Assembly (NCBI GenBank): GCA_014871385.1 | Contig: CM026426.1 | Coordinates: 102,319,220 to 102,383,219 of the forward strand | DNA: 64,000 bases | From: Ceratodon purpureus | Taxonomy: Eukaryota; Streptophyta; Bryopsida; Pseudoditrichales; Ditrichaceae | Direction of reading: 5' to 3' | In this document: piece by piece, positions 21,087-30,796 of the stretch | Layout: each line of letters starts with the position of its first letter | Position numbering within the stretch: the stretch's first letter is position 1 | Program-made: the position numbers and the translations under genes | The notes under the pieces: generated by a model | Databases searched by the model: none | The model's input: only the letters and a program-made list of their open reading frames with translations | Told to the model about the DNA's origin: nothing

Positions 21087-21425
21087 GTGTCAAATCGGTC
21101 TGAGCTGGAGGTAGTGCATAATTACGCAATCATATTGGTGGGCGGCCTGGAGATGACATCTTTGGTCCGGGGCGAGAGCAGTGTCTTCATGTTGGAGAAG
21201 GAGCTCCTTTGTGGACATCGTCGCTATGGAGGTAAGTTCCGTTTTCTGTTTTTTCCCGGATTCTGCATATCCCTCCAATCTAGATTCCTTGCATTGCTTG
21301 TTATCGAAATGGAATTTGGTACTTTCTACATTGCTGACCTTCGAGTTACGTCTAGGAGCTCCGTGGAGATGTCGCCGGACGCTGAGTTTATTCTGGAGCA
21401 TACCGAGGTGGAGAAACGTACTTAA
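21087..21425 (+). other. Possible exon pair of an unknown gene
   Basis: A perfect donor GTAAGT lies at 21232-21237 and a plausible acceptor (TACGTCTAG) at about 21354, which would define a 120-nt intron with a pyrimidine-rich interior. The flanking open frames have no recognisable domain and the first lacks a clear ATG. Telobox-like TTAGGGTTT follows near 21427. Offered as a weak gene candidate only. Confidence 0.22.
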
Positions 21426-21803
21426 GGTTTAGGGTTTGATGTTGCTTCCAATTTCTACAAGTTCTGTGAGTGTTTTAGGGTCTTGAAATATTGCATTCTT
21501 TGCGGGATTTAGGCACAACATTAGGTATGTCAACTCCCACCATACTCTTGTTACTTGTGTGAATGTATTTACAAGGTTGCACCAATATCAGTTGTATTAT
21601 GGGGATTTTCCGGCTTCTGACGTAGAGTTTGTTGCAGGGACGACGTTCAAAACCTTGAGGAGGAGTGGTATTATTCAGAGGTGTTGTGTTGAAGCGGATG
21701 CGGTCCTGTCATTGGGGTTGTGAGTAGGTTTAGATATATCTCGTTTTTTCCAGCAGGGTGTGTAAAGTGTGGAGTGGGTAGAGCAGTTTTTAAGGTTTCC
21801 GAC
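21426..21803. other. Intergenic or intronic region
   Basis: Nothing recognisable; may be the upstream region or an intron of the relic gene starting at 21804. Confidence 0.35.
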
Positions 21804-23327
21804 ATGGCGGAGGAGCCCGTGACACTGAAGGTCGTCATTTGAGGGTACTCATATGAAGTGAAGTATCCCATTTAGCGGAGGGTGGAGGATCTGCAAACCG
21901 AATTTGCCACGATGTGCAAAGGGAAGAAGAAGGAGTGTGGGGTTAGGAAATTCTTCGCTTGTATCCATTGCGGGAGGGACAACTTCAGCAATAAAATGAT
22001 GCTGAATCACATATACCTGGAAGGCTGCCGTGGTGCTACGTATCCCGACGAGACCATGGCGCTCCTACTCCCTTACCCTGATTTTAAACGAGGGGAAGGG
22101 AAACGGGTGGAGGTTCTGTGTAAGAAGGCATCACCCTCGAAGACGATACCTGCGAATTTAGAAGTGAAGTCGGGGATAGAGGAGGGCAGAGTTCAGTTGT
22201 GGGCAGGAGTTCTACTCCGGATGGTGTTGAAGGGTTGGATGCAATTCATCCAGTGGAAGGGAAAATGCCGATTACAGTAGACCTGATTTACAAGAGAGTC
22301 TCAGGTAAAAAGAAGCGAGTGAAGGTGGGTGCAGATGGGAAGAAGGTTTGGAAAATTGTCTCCAATGCAGCTCCATCACCTTTCAAGAGCTCCAGAAAGA
22401 GTGCCATGCCTGGCCCTCGTGAAGCACCGGCTTCTACAATTGCATGCAGGGACGACCCTCGCCAAAGCTTTAGGGCCAGTGGAAGAGATCAGTGACGCTG
22501 AAGATGCGAGCGAAGACCTAGACGTGTTTTGGGTACCTTAAAAAAGTACTGTGGATGTTCAGGTGGGTGCACTCCAGAGATTAATGTCACCGCGAGCGTC
22601 CCCACCGCATGAGGCTGTGACAATAGAGAAAACCAAAACCAGTACACGCATGGGTTTCGATGGTGCCATGTCAACAATGCCTTGTGACACCAATGTGCAG
22701 GTTCAAATGTCACCGGATCAGGATGTAGACAATTAGACTCGCGGGCCCACTATTAGAGAAACCCTAATGCAAAAGGCAGAAGAGAAGAAGGTAGAGAAGA
22801 ATTGTCGCTAGAAGGGAAAGCCCCTAAAAAAACACAATGGCGGTGATCCATCGACTTTAGAGGTAAGCGACAAACAGATAGCAATTGATCTTTTACGTAA
22901 CAGGTTCTTTGTTAAGTATAGAGTTCGGGACATTCGTTTAGGGGCAAACATTTCAGACTGTACAGATAGAGAGGTTCAAGAGGTCGATGTCAATAGACAG
23001 AAACCCTGTAACGTTATAGACAAAATGATGCAGTGTCACAATGGCCTTCACATGAGAGACGATCTCCCTGTCCTCGATAGTCCGTCACAGCAGCGTGTAG
23101 AAGTGTCGCAGTTGGAACCTAAGGATGAATTAAAGGGGATGGCAATTTAGGACGATGAATTAAGGAACGTCATCGACCTCTAGCAGTACTCGGCTGACGA
23201 GAAGGGGTGTCCCGGTCCATTCACATACCACCCTAATGCGTACAAGAAGTTCCAGCGCCGACAAAAACTTCTCACAGAGATTGAAAAGGACCATGTGATG
23301 AAGCAATGGGGGAAAGTTCGTATGTGA
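21804..23327 (+). pseudogene. Relic of an unrecognised protein gene with a Cys/His motif
   Basis: From ATG 21804 (MAEEPVTLKVVI) frame 0 can be followed to a TGA at 23325, with in-frame stops at 21840 (TGA), 21873 (TAG), 22539 (TAA), 22734, 22809, 23148 and 23181 (all TAG), and a frame-2 section around 22200-22330 that implies a pair of indels. Each stop is one C-to-T change from a Gln or Arg codon. The N-terminal part has a Cys/His cluster, FFACIHCGRDNFSNKMMLNH followed by a Cys, resembling a C2H2/C2HC finger. The middle is Lys-rich, and the C-terminus has YHPNAYKKFQRRQKLLTEIE. No family recognised; it could equally be a host gene or a transposon ORF. Confidence 0.4.
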
Positions 23328-23907
23328 GCGGAGAGCGTAGAGCGGAGAGCGGAGCGCACAGAATGGAGAGCACAGAAATGACAATTAGCCAAATTTTCGA
23401 AAGCAAAGTAGACCCTATAACCGTGGAAAGTTACTAAAATAAGGCATGATTTTGTTACTTTTTTAAGGAAAAGAGTATATTACCGTGGAAATCACGGTTA
23501 TCTCTGGTAATAATTTATTACGTTTGTTCTCTAAGAAACAAATTAGGGCTGATGTCATGATGACGTCATGCATACATTCCTTTAGATTTGGTCCCTTATT
23601 GGATCTAGATACGAGTATTCCAGCACTATGTTTTTAGATCACAACAATAAATATTGCATAGGATAATATGAATGATTAAAGGAATTACAAATTTCACAAA
23701 AGATAAAATTAAAGGTCTGAAAACTTCGTGGAATATTTCAAATTTTGTGTACAATAATGGAGTTGCTGAAACCAAGATATATACCATGTCAGACTGCTTG
23801 TCTTCGTCGAAGATTTCCCGGTCTTTAGATAAGAGTACTGCTAGCTTAAGTGTTAAGCAACAATGTATATAAACCTTAGCAGACGTCCTTGACGTTGTAT
23901 TAGCTCA
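23328..23907. other. AT-rich intergenic region; 5' part of the F-box-like repeat
   Basis: From about 23650 this matches the reverse complement of the right window end (63744-64000), including TGTACAATAATGGAGTTGCT. No gene before 23908. Confidence 0.5.
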
Positions 23908-24471
23908 ATGATATCTGTAGTACTTAGCCTTGTACTTGCTAGGCTTTTGTTTGAAGGTATGGGCGATTCATTTGAGGTCGTTGCCTGTAAAACGATTTTA
24001 CAGGATTTGCTTAAGCGGATGGCGGATGGGCCAAATCCCTGGGATCATATAGGTAGTGGTACAACGCAGGCTTGGACTCCTCCGACGGTAATCACGTTTG
24101 AAGTCGTCGAGAACGCTCGTGCTGTGTCAAAGTTGTGGAAGTGTGAGATTGACAGCAGTCCTAAATACGCATGCCTTCGACTAGCGAGGTGGGATTACTT
24201 GTCGTACAGGGGTCGCCATTGGAGTCAAAAGGACGAGTACAAAGTTAATCGATTCAACATCAACTGGAATGTTTTTAGGAGTTCTTGGACACTTGCAAAT
24301 CCAATTTACAACGAGAGGTTAGAGACAGCGTCCCTTGGAGAACTTAGTTGCGTTGAGTTAGATCAGTTAAGGTCATTGCTTTGGGCCAATGGGAATCAGG
24401 TCTTGGATGTGCCGGAAGGAAAGAAAATTTCTCCAAGAGATGGTATCTGGATCTCTCCCAAGAATAGGTAA
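23908..24471 (+). CDS. F-box-like protein, copy A
   Basis: ATG 23908 opens 187 codons ending TAA 24471. A second in-frame ATG (MGDSFEVV, 23956 region) begins the well conserved part. The section TILQDLLKRM...ENARAVSKLWKCEID followed by SSPKYACLRLARWDY has the shape of an F-box (leucine-rich helix, A..VSK.W, P.....L) that would bind SKP1 in an SCF ubiquitin ligase; the match is by eye and partial. The rest (RLETASLGELSCVELDQLRS, NGNQVLDVPEG) matches copy B at 63.2-63.7 kb closely, although the two lie 39 kb apart in opposite orientation. Copy B reads ten codons past the point where copy A stops, so the original C-terminus may have been longer. Confidence 0.4.
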   Translation: MISVVLSLVLARLLFEGMGDSFEVVACKTILQDLLKRMADGPNPWDHIGSGTTQAWTPPTVITFEVVENARAVSKLWKCEIDSSPKYACLRLARWDYLSYRGRHWSQKDEYKVNRFNINWNVFRSSWTLANPIYNERLETASLGELSCVELDQLRSLLWANGNQVLDVPEGKKISPRDGIWISPKNR

Positions 24472-24948
24472 CGTGGCTATGGAAATGTGAGATGTTGTTG
24501 AATGAAAAAGAAAGTAATTACAGCATTCTATATATTTTGAGCATTTCAGTTGTTCACGTTAGTGTTGTCTAGTGTACTGGATATAATTAGCAAACGAAAA
24601 CAACTTCATAACTGAAGTGGTTTTCCCTTTAAACACATGAGAATTGAGAGCCAAAAACTCTTGTAGTTGTAGACCTTTACATAGAGGAATATAAAATGGA
24701 AATGAGAATCATAAATACTTTAAGTGGCTTGCAATAAAGTAAATGAAAGATTATGTAATCAAGTGCAATGAAATCAAATCAAATCAAATGAAAACAATGA
24801 TAGACCAAAGCCTCCTTCAGACTCACGACATGCTTCAATCGCTACTTCCACTCTCAGACCTCGATGACTCTGAATCTCCTTCTACAGCCTCTGCATCGGC
24901 AAATACAAGGGCCCTGGGATCAAAAGTACTTGGCCAACTAGGAACATA
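24472..24948. other. 3' part of the F-box-like repeat and intergenic sequence
   Basis: Similarity to the inverted copy continues to about 24730 (GAAATGAGAATCATAA), then ends. Short AATCAAATC repeats near 24770-24790. No gene. Confidence 0.45.
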
Positions 24949-26600
24949 TCAAAGGGCACCAGATTGAAGCGCTTGTGCTAAGTCCTCTGCATAGTCCGGA
25001 ATTATATAAGGCTGAATCGGGCTGGAATGAAGAGGCCACAATGGAGTGGACACGGCTCTTGGCTCACGTGGCGGTGTTGCCGCAACTACTCTGCAACAGA
25101 ATACCGACAGTGGTTAGATTGAGTAGGTAGAGTTGCAAACAGAAGCAATGCTAAGATAAATTGCACAAAAGATAGAAAATCTAGAGTAAGACTTACACCA
25201 CTTAGAGGGTCTTGATTTCTTCACCGGTGCTTCCTCTCTTGCTGCCGGTCTAGGATGTTTAGGAGGGCCCATGGCGGATGGTGTAGCCATGTACGGTTTG
25301 AGAATGGCGTTGAATATGGCTTCGTCATCTTCAAAAGCTATAATGTGACGACCAATAGCCTGGCAAGCCTTGATGGAGGCCCCTAAAACTCAGAGAGTAA
25401 CAAAGAAGTGAGAAACTGTGGGAAAAATAAGAGGAATAATCAAGCAGACACATGTAATGAATGGTTAGCTGTTCCTGCATCCTAGTCGAGAACTATGTCG
25501 CCGGGCTTCGAAAGCTCTCCAATCATGCTCGGTATCATCTCATGGGTTTTCTCCCTTGGCCCTCTGCACGGAATGTCCCCATTCATTTGTTGCTACTCCG
25601 CATCGGTCTAGTTAAAAATGGCATCACTCTCGGTAATGTTGAGGACCCCATGTATCAACTGGGATTTCTTCGTCTGGAAGGAGAAATTACTGCCACTACG
25701 AACGTAGACGCGAATCCAGAACCGAATAGTCTGCAGTCAAGCAAAACTTGTGAGAACAAAACATACCTTGCGAATGAAGTCTTGAACTTTGATCCATTCC
25801 GGGTCGCCACCCTTGTTTGAGAGCTTCTTCTTTCGTCGGAACATCGATTCCACAAATGAGTTGAAGACGGAAACATGTGTGGAAAGTTGTTTGAGGAAAG
25901 TGTTTGGCCCTCCTCAGCTCAATGAGACTTCTGGTGATCTCGGAAGCACTAATGGATGAAGGCGCATTTGCAGTGGTCAAAGATGGCTTTGGGACGTCTG
26001 TAGTTGGAGAAGCGTTGGGTGTCTCCTTCCCTGGTGCGAAAGACTTCGCACCACTATCCTGTGAGGCCTGGGACTTCGAACCCAGAGTTCGCAGTCGCCG
26101 CGCTCTCCCTCTCTTCGGTTGAAGTGCCGATGATTGATCCTGCAAACCTTTGGCCTCATCTGAACCGTCCCCAGAATCCTTGATAACCGCCGATCCTCCA
26201 TCAAGTTTAGATTTCAGTTCCGCTTCTGACTCAATAGCGAATGAACGAATGCAATCCAGATACCAACAAACAGCTTCAAGGTGCTGGAATTTCAACCTCT
26301 TCAACTGCTGAGGAGTATAGATTCACTGGTCAGAGCCTTTGTGAATCCACGCTGCGAAGTACTTGGGGAGCTTCTCAAGGGCAATTGCACCTTTTGAAAG
26401 CAGCTCTCTCTTGAAGTACCTAATGAAGTTGAACTGCCATAGATCAAAATCATTCTATTAACATTGTATAAAAGGAAAAAGCAAGTAGAATACGAAGACG
26501 TAATTCATAATTTTCATACCGGTATGTCCCACGCTTGACAACATCTGCGGCTCCTAAAAATTTGGAAAAATCAGACTTCTTATCGAAAGCCTTATCAAAA
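24949..26600 (-). pseudogene. Multi-exon relic with DNA N4/N6-methyltransferase-like motifs
   Basis: Exons inferred from splice signals: up to 26520 (donor CG/GTATGA), 26433-25767 (after ATGGCAG), 25730-25469, 25382 to about 25207 (after GTTTTAG) and 25090-24949 (after TTGCAG). Exon 25730-25469 ends with ELSKPGDIVLD, a TAG and DAGT; the next exon gives GASIKACQAIGRHIIAFEDD. PGD.VLD..AGTG followed by AC...GR...FE is the SAM-binding layout of N4-cytosine/N6-adenine DNA methyltransferases of the PF01555 type. No DPPY/SPPW catalytic motif is seen. Damage includes a TGA near 26327, three TAGs in exon 25730-25469, a one-base shift near 25890 and a probable GT-to-CT donor change after 25469. A 36-nt GT..AG gap (25731-25766) would be an exceptionally short intron. 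The 5' end is cut near 26600. Confidence 0.4.
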
Positions 26601-26621
26601 CCCTAAACCCCCATCCCCAAC

Positions 26622-26990
26622 CTCCACATTTTGTACAGAATGTACTTCTCCCCGCCCCATATCCCCCGCGACCATGGCTATCGCATCCCCTCTAAGAGTA
26701 TCCTCGCGGGCTCCCCCCACCTCCTTAATACCCACATTCTGTACAGAATGTGGGTCTCCCCGCCCCCGAGACCCGCGGCCATGGCTCTCGCATCCCCCAC
26801 CTTCGCATCCCCGCGGCCTCTCCCCACCTTCCTCACCTCCTTAATACCCACATTCTGTACAGAATGTGGGTCTCCCCGCCGCCGAGACCCCGCGGCCATG
26901 GCTCTCGCATCCCCCACCTTCGCATCCGCGCAGCCTCCTCCCACCTTCCCCACCTCTTCAATACCCACATTTTGTACCAAATGTGGGTCT
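26622..26990. repeat. Minisatellite of 109-117-bp units, each with a 24-bp palindrome
   Basis: Four units begin at 26622, 26731, 26847 and 26964. Units 2 and 3 start with the perfect 24-bp palindrome whose arm is CCCACATTCTGT (26731-26754, 26847-26870); unit 4 has one mismatch and unit 1 is diverged. The rest of each unit includes CGCGGCCATGGCTCTCGCATC and CCCCACCT runs. Unit 4 breaks off after the palindrome. Confidence 0.85.
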
Positions 26991-27297
26991 GCTTATCCCC
27001 TTATTCTCCACCAACATCAACGAAGTGAGTGGGTGTGCGCTCCGAAAGCTAATGTCGTGAACACGAAGGCAACGCCAGTCTAGAGCGTCGGCCTGCGAGT
27101 TTGGACGTCGCGGGCTCGAATCTCTATGGTGACGTTTCGAGAGTTCCGATGATTTTAGCCCCAGTCACCCCTTCGGGCACCCTGCAAGTTTCTTGAAGTG
27201 AGCTACCTTTTTATTTATTTTTATGTGCTTGCAATGTTTGTGTTTATATTCAAAGCATTAAGGAGATCTATTCTAATTTTTGATGTCTATTGCTACA
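26991..27297 (+). repeat. tRNA-like SINE candidate
   Basis: Around 27073-27123 the sequence reads like a degenerate tRNA: a box-A-like CGCCAGTCTAGAGCG (27073-27087) and a box-B-like GGCTCGAATCT (27113-27123), with spacing of a tRNA internal promoter. The tract ends in a T-rich tail near 27206-27225. No intact acceptor stem is seen, so it is not a functional tRNA; a tRNA-derived SINE fits better. Confidence 0.35.
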
Positions 27298-28789
27298 GTT
27301 TATGAATCATGGAGGACAATTAGTCAGTGGCACCACTTAAAATGATATTGAGGTAAGTTCTATTTTATCTGCTACTGTTGTTACTTTTGCAACATTGTAT
27401 AACCATTTAAGACGTTATCACTACATTCCTTATGTTGAAGAAATCTTGTTAGGGAACCCCGCTGATTCCACCCACGGTATGAATTTTAGATTGGACGTTC
27501 AGATTTTGCTACATCTCATGCTGCAATATTTGAATTAGGTCTGGAATCTGGGAAAACTAGAACTGGCGTGTTCGATAATATGGGAACATGACATCATTGC
27601 TATTGCAATTTTGCAAGGAACAACTTATATGTAAGTGTTCAATTTCTTTTATTTTCGCGACCAGTAAATGTTGGAGAGCTATTCGTGCAATACGAATTGA
27701 AGCATCCATGTCGGTTTGCTTCTTTTCCATATTAGTTCTACTTTATTAGTGGGAGTCACAGTAGAGAAATCTCAAGGAAAGTCCATTCTCCCGGAATGTT
27801 ACTTCATCCAAGTAGAAGTTACCTTGAGTTATCATTCTCCCACTTCATGAAAGTATGATGAGGTGTCACTCTCTCCTCCAACCTCAATGTCCATTCTCCC
27901 GGAAGTGCTTCCACCTTCCCAAGAGCACAGTTCTCAAAAGCTTCTGCGAAGTGTTGCTGGGCCCAAAGAGCTGTAACGAAAAAGAAGTGCACTAAGAGAA
28001 TTGTCAGGGGGCCCAATTGCACTGCTGCACCGACCTATACTGGGCTTTAGACTAACGATCGCAGGAACACAGTTGATAGGACAAAGTTCTTCTTCTACTC
28101 CGACAATATTGAGCGCTGCGTGAAAGGCACTAATCGCAAATGGGTAGCACACTACTCAAAAGACTAGGAAGTGCCCTCCATTCAAGAGGTCTGGCCAGTG
28201 AAACTAGGTACTAACCTAAAACTCACTGAGATTCTTGCCGTCGATGCAGCAGACTTTCAACTTCCGCCAAAGAAGCCGGTCTCCCCAAGACGCTTTTTCT
28301 CCTCTGCCCCGCCCCCAGCAAATCTCAGCTCGGTGCCAGTTCCTGCAGACGCTGACCGTTATTCAGGCAAGAGAGACGGCAAGATGGTGAAGCGCACTGC
28401 CATTCGTCCCAATCCAGCGCAACAACTCTCCATGGGCTTCTCCGAGTCCCTCAAAGTGCGCCTCCGTTCTGTCACGATGATACGTCAGCTGGGCCATGGT
28501 TGCATCACAGGGCTGGACTCGGGCGTTGCTCCGCACATCACGCGGTACTAGATTACCATCAGTTCTTACCCTGGTTGCACTTGCGCTGCATTCAAGAAGA
28601 CGATGACTACGTTTCGAGGCAGGATTCAGTTCACATACGTACTATAAGCACGTGTATTACATACTCTTGAAGGTCTGCACCCGTGATCCCGAAGCCAAGC
28701 TTTTTATCCATGCGCCTACCTTTAGCTTCAACGAGGTCAAGCTACTCCTAGAGAGTGGAATCTTGCATCACCACTTGGCGAAGGAGTAG
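27298..28789 (+). pseudogene. SWIM zinc-finger protein relic
   Basis: The 3' exon (about 28010-28789) has the SWIM arrangement CxC...CxH: GCTCAAF at 28576-28584, then after one frame slip near 28640 YYKHVYYILLKV, where the expected Cys of CxH is Tyr. SWIM domains occur in MULE transposase-associated plant proteins and nuclear regulators and bind DNA or protein. Upstream, RRNTVDRTKFFFYSD and the KWVAHYSKD segment precede a TAG at 28165-28167; a second TAG is at 28549-28551. A short exon at 27298-27352 is neatly bounded by GCTACAG and GTAAGT, with an in-frame TAA. Intermediate exons near 27390-27470 (RRYHYIPYVEEILLGN) are likely but the splicing was not resolved. The lost Cys, stops and frameshift show this copy is inactive. 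Confidence 0.5.
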
Positions 28790-29166
28790 GTAGCACTCCT
28801 TTAGAACTACCATTTCCACAATGGACATTGATCAAGTAGTGAATGATTTTAGTAATATCCAATGTACTAGGTCAGCAATACACAAGCTGTATTGACTTTT
28901 TCATTATAAAGGCTTTGTCGTTCACATTGATTGCATTCTATTTCAATACATTCTATCTTGAACAAGTGCACTATAAACCTCGTATCCCCTCACATGTACC
29001 CTTTATTAGAGCAAATATATACTTGTTATTAGATGTCCTAGTCTTTGAACCTAAAACGTTTAGGTTTGCCCATTACATTATCAACAGGACTGCCAGCCGC
29101 TGACTGTACTACAGGACAAACTACATTCGCATTCTCTTTTGTTCCCACACTTGGCAAATGTCCTTG
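28790..29166. other. AT-rich intergenic region
   Basis: No supported gene. Confidence 0.4.
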
Positions 29167-29490
29167 CTATGAACGTTTAAGCAATGGCCCACCTTCCCGC
29201 CTCCGATTCACTGATTCCCTGGAATAGGTTCCCCTTGGGACCTTTCCAACCTTGGAGTATGCATGAGGTTGCAAAGGCACATCTCCGTCCTCCTCTAGCA
29301 CTATGATATCATCCGAATTTTCTGAACGTGGAGGGTCAGCTCTTACATCCGATTGCACGTCAACATCCGGTGTCAAAAGACGCCCTTGGCTGTTGGCCAT
29401 CACCTCTTCTTCGTCCTCCACCTCAACATATGGTTGAAATGGACAAACATCGTCAGCAAGTGATACAACAATATCTCTGACGTCTTCCAT
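29167..29490 (-). CDS. Acidic hypothetical protein or 5' exon
   Basis: ATG 29490, 107 codons, stop TAG 29167. Strongly acidic (VEVEDEEEVM, SDDIIVLEEDGD) with a basic end (NRRREGGPLLKR). No domain recognised. May be the first exon of a gene whose continuation is lost. Confidence 0.28.
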   Translation of the reverse strand: MEDVRDIVVSLADDVCPFQPYVEVEDEEEVMANSQGRLLTPDVDVQSDVRADPPRSENSDDIIVLEEDGDVPLQPHAYSKVGKVPRGTYSRESVNRRREGGPLLKRS

Positions 29491-29723
29491 AACTGTTGTC
29501 CCGCACTACAGAAAAGAGCTTCACAAAACACCAACATAAAAGAGGAAGAAACATTCCATAACCCTATCTTAAATATCGTTGGAGAAGATGCTTGGCGCCC
29601 TTGAAAATCGGCTTTTCATTCATTTGAAAGTTGTCATTGTCCTAAACTGAATGGAAAAAGATGAGGGTTTAGCAGAGGTCATTAAGCATTTAAAATTTTA
29701 AAAAAAAAATTAAAAAATGAAAT

Positions 29724-29766
<43 letters not shown>

Positions 29767-30309
29767 ATTTTTAAAAAATGAAATTAAAAAAATATAAGTA
29801 AACAAAACCAAAAATAATTATTAAGGTTGAAAATAATATGAAGGCGACTGAGAAAATGAAAGAGAAAATAAAATGAAAGAGAAAATGAAATGAAAGAGAA
29901 GAAAATGAAAGAGAAATTGAAATGAAAGAGAAAATAAAATGAAAGAGAAAATAAAATGAAAGAGAATTAAAGGAAAGGACTCTTTTGACCCCTTTAACAA
30001 GATAGATAGAGTAATGGAAGTTAATATAAAAAATAAAAGAAATAAACCATGTAGACCATGGCGGATGATTTCTAACAATGTTAAGAAAATGTTACGATAT
30101 TAAATGTTACTTGATCCCTCTTAAGAGCTTCAATACCAATAAATTTTAAGCGGTAATTTGCATATAAATTTGAGGAGATAAGGGGAATTAATCATGGTTG
30201 TCATAATGGACCGACCGTCCGTTAGTCCGTGAGTCCGTCATGGTGACAAGACAGACCCCCGTGTCCGTCACATAAGGGCGTTGACCAGTTGAATCACGGT
30301 AAGGGTAAA
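29491..30309. other. Simple-sequence-rich intergenic region
   Basis: Contains a 38-base A run at 29728-29765 and a GAAAATGAAAGAGA-type microsatellite at about 29855-29965. Near 30215-30245 a short GTCCGT-repeat precedes the GC-rich array. No gene. Confidence 0.6.
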
Positions 30310-30615
30310 ACGAATTTACCTAGCGCTGAATTAGTGCGTGCGCGAGCGCGATTACAAGCGCGAGCGGGTGGGCGCGAGCGGGACGACAAGCGCGAGCGTC
30401 CGCGCGAATGCGATGTCACGGGCGCGTGCATCGTTCCGGCCGCGCGCGTGCGCCTGCGAACGGGCGCGAGCGTCGCTGCGGGCGCGATCCAGTTGACGGT
30501 CGCGAGCACACTTATCGGGCCCGGTCATGTGGGCGCGAGCCTGGATCGGGCGCGTGCATTCGGGCGAGTGCGCTGCATCGGGCGCCGGCGGTCGGGCGCG
30601 AGCGCTGCAGGTTAG
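30310..30615. repeat. GGGCGCG-rich array, left of kinase gene
   Basis: About 300 bp dominated by irregular repeats of GGGCGCGAGCG/GGGCGCGTGC on the plus strand, in an otherwise AT-rich region. Open frames across it are low-complexity artefacts. Opposite in orientation to the array at 32555-32900. Confidence 0.75.
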
Positions 30616-30796
30616 TAGGGAAAGAGCGACATCGGGCAAAATGACAAGAGAGGGCATGTATTTCAGAAGAGGGCAATTGGGAAGTGCAATGTTTATTGAA
30701 AAGTTTTGCAAAATTGTGGCAGTAAACCACTTACAAAAAATGTCCCCTCTTATGGAGAACTGAGAATATCACATTGTTGTCACTACTTGCCTACTT

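Noticed and set aside
26622..26990. CRISPR array interpretation of the palindromic repeats
   Set aside because: Units are long tandem copies with nearly identical 'spacers', and the context is a eukaryotic nuclear genome.
26631..27083. Pro/Ser-rich frames of 92-150 codons in the palindrome minisatellite
   Set aside because: Open because of the repeat unit; the 'protein repeats' are just the minisatellite.
27060..27140. Functional tRNA gene
   Set aside because: Box A and box B are recognisable but no closed acceptor stem or clean anticodon arm can be drawn; treated as a SINE candidate.
29821..30078. 85-residue Phe/Leu/Ser-rich minus-strand frame
   Set aside because: Translation of the GAAAATGAAAGAGA microsatellite.
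30289..30763. Long overlapping open frames in all six frames across 30.3-30.7 kb (Ala/Arg-rich)
   Set aside because: They exist only because the GC-rich GGGCGCG array lacks stop codons; no domain, no consistent start.
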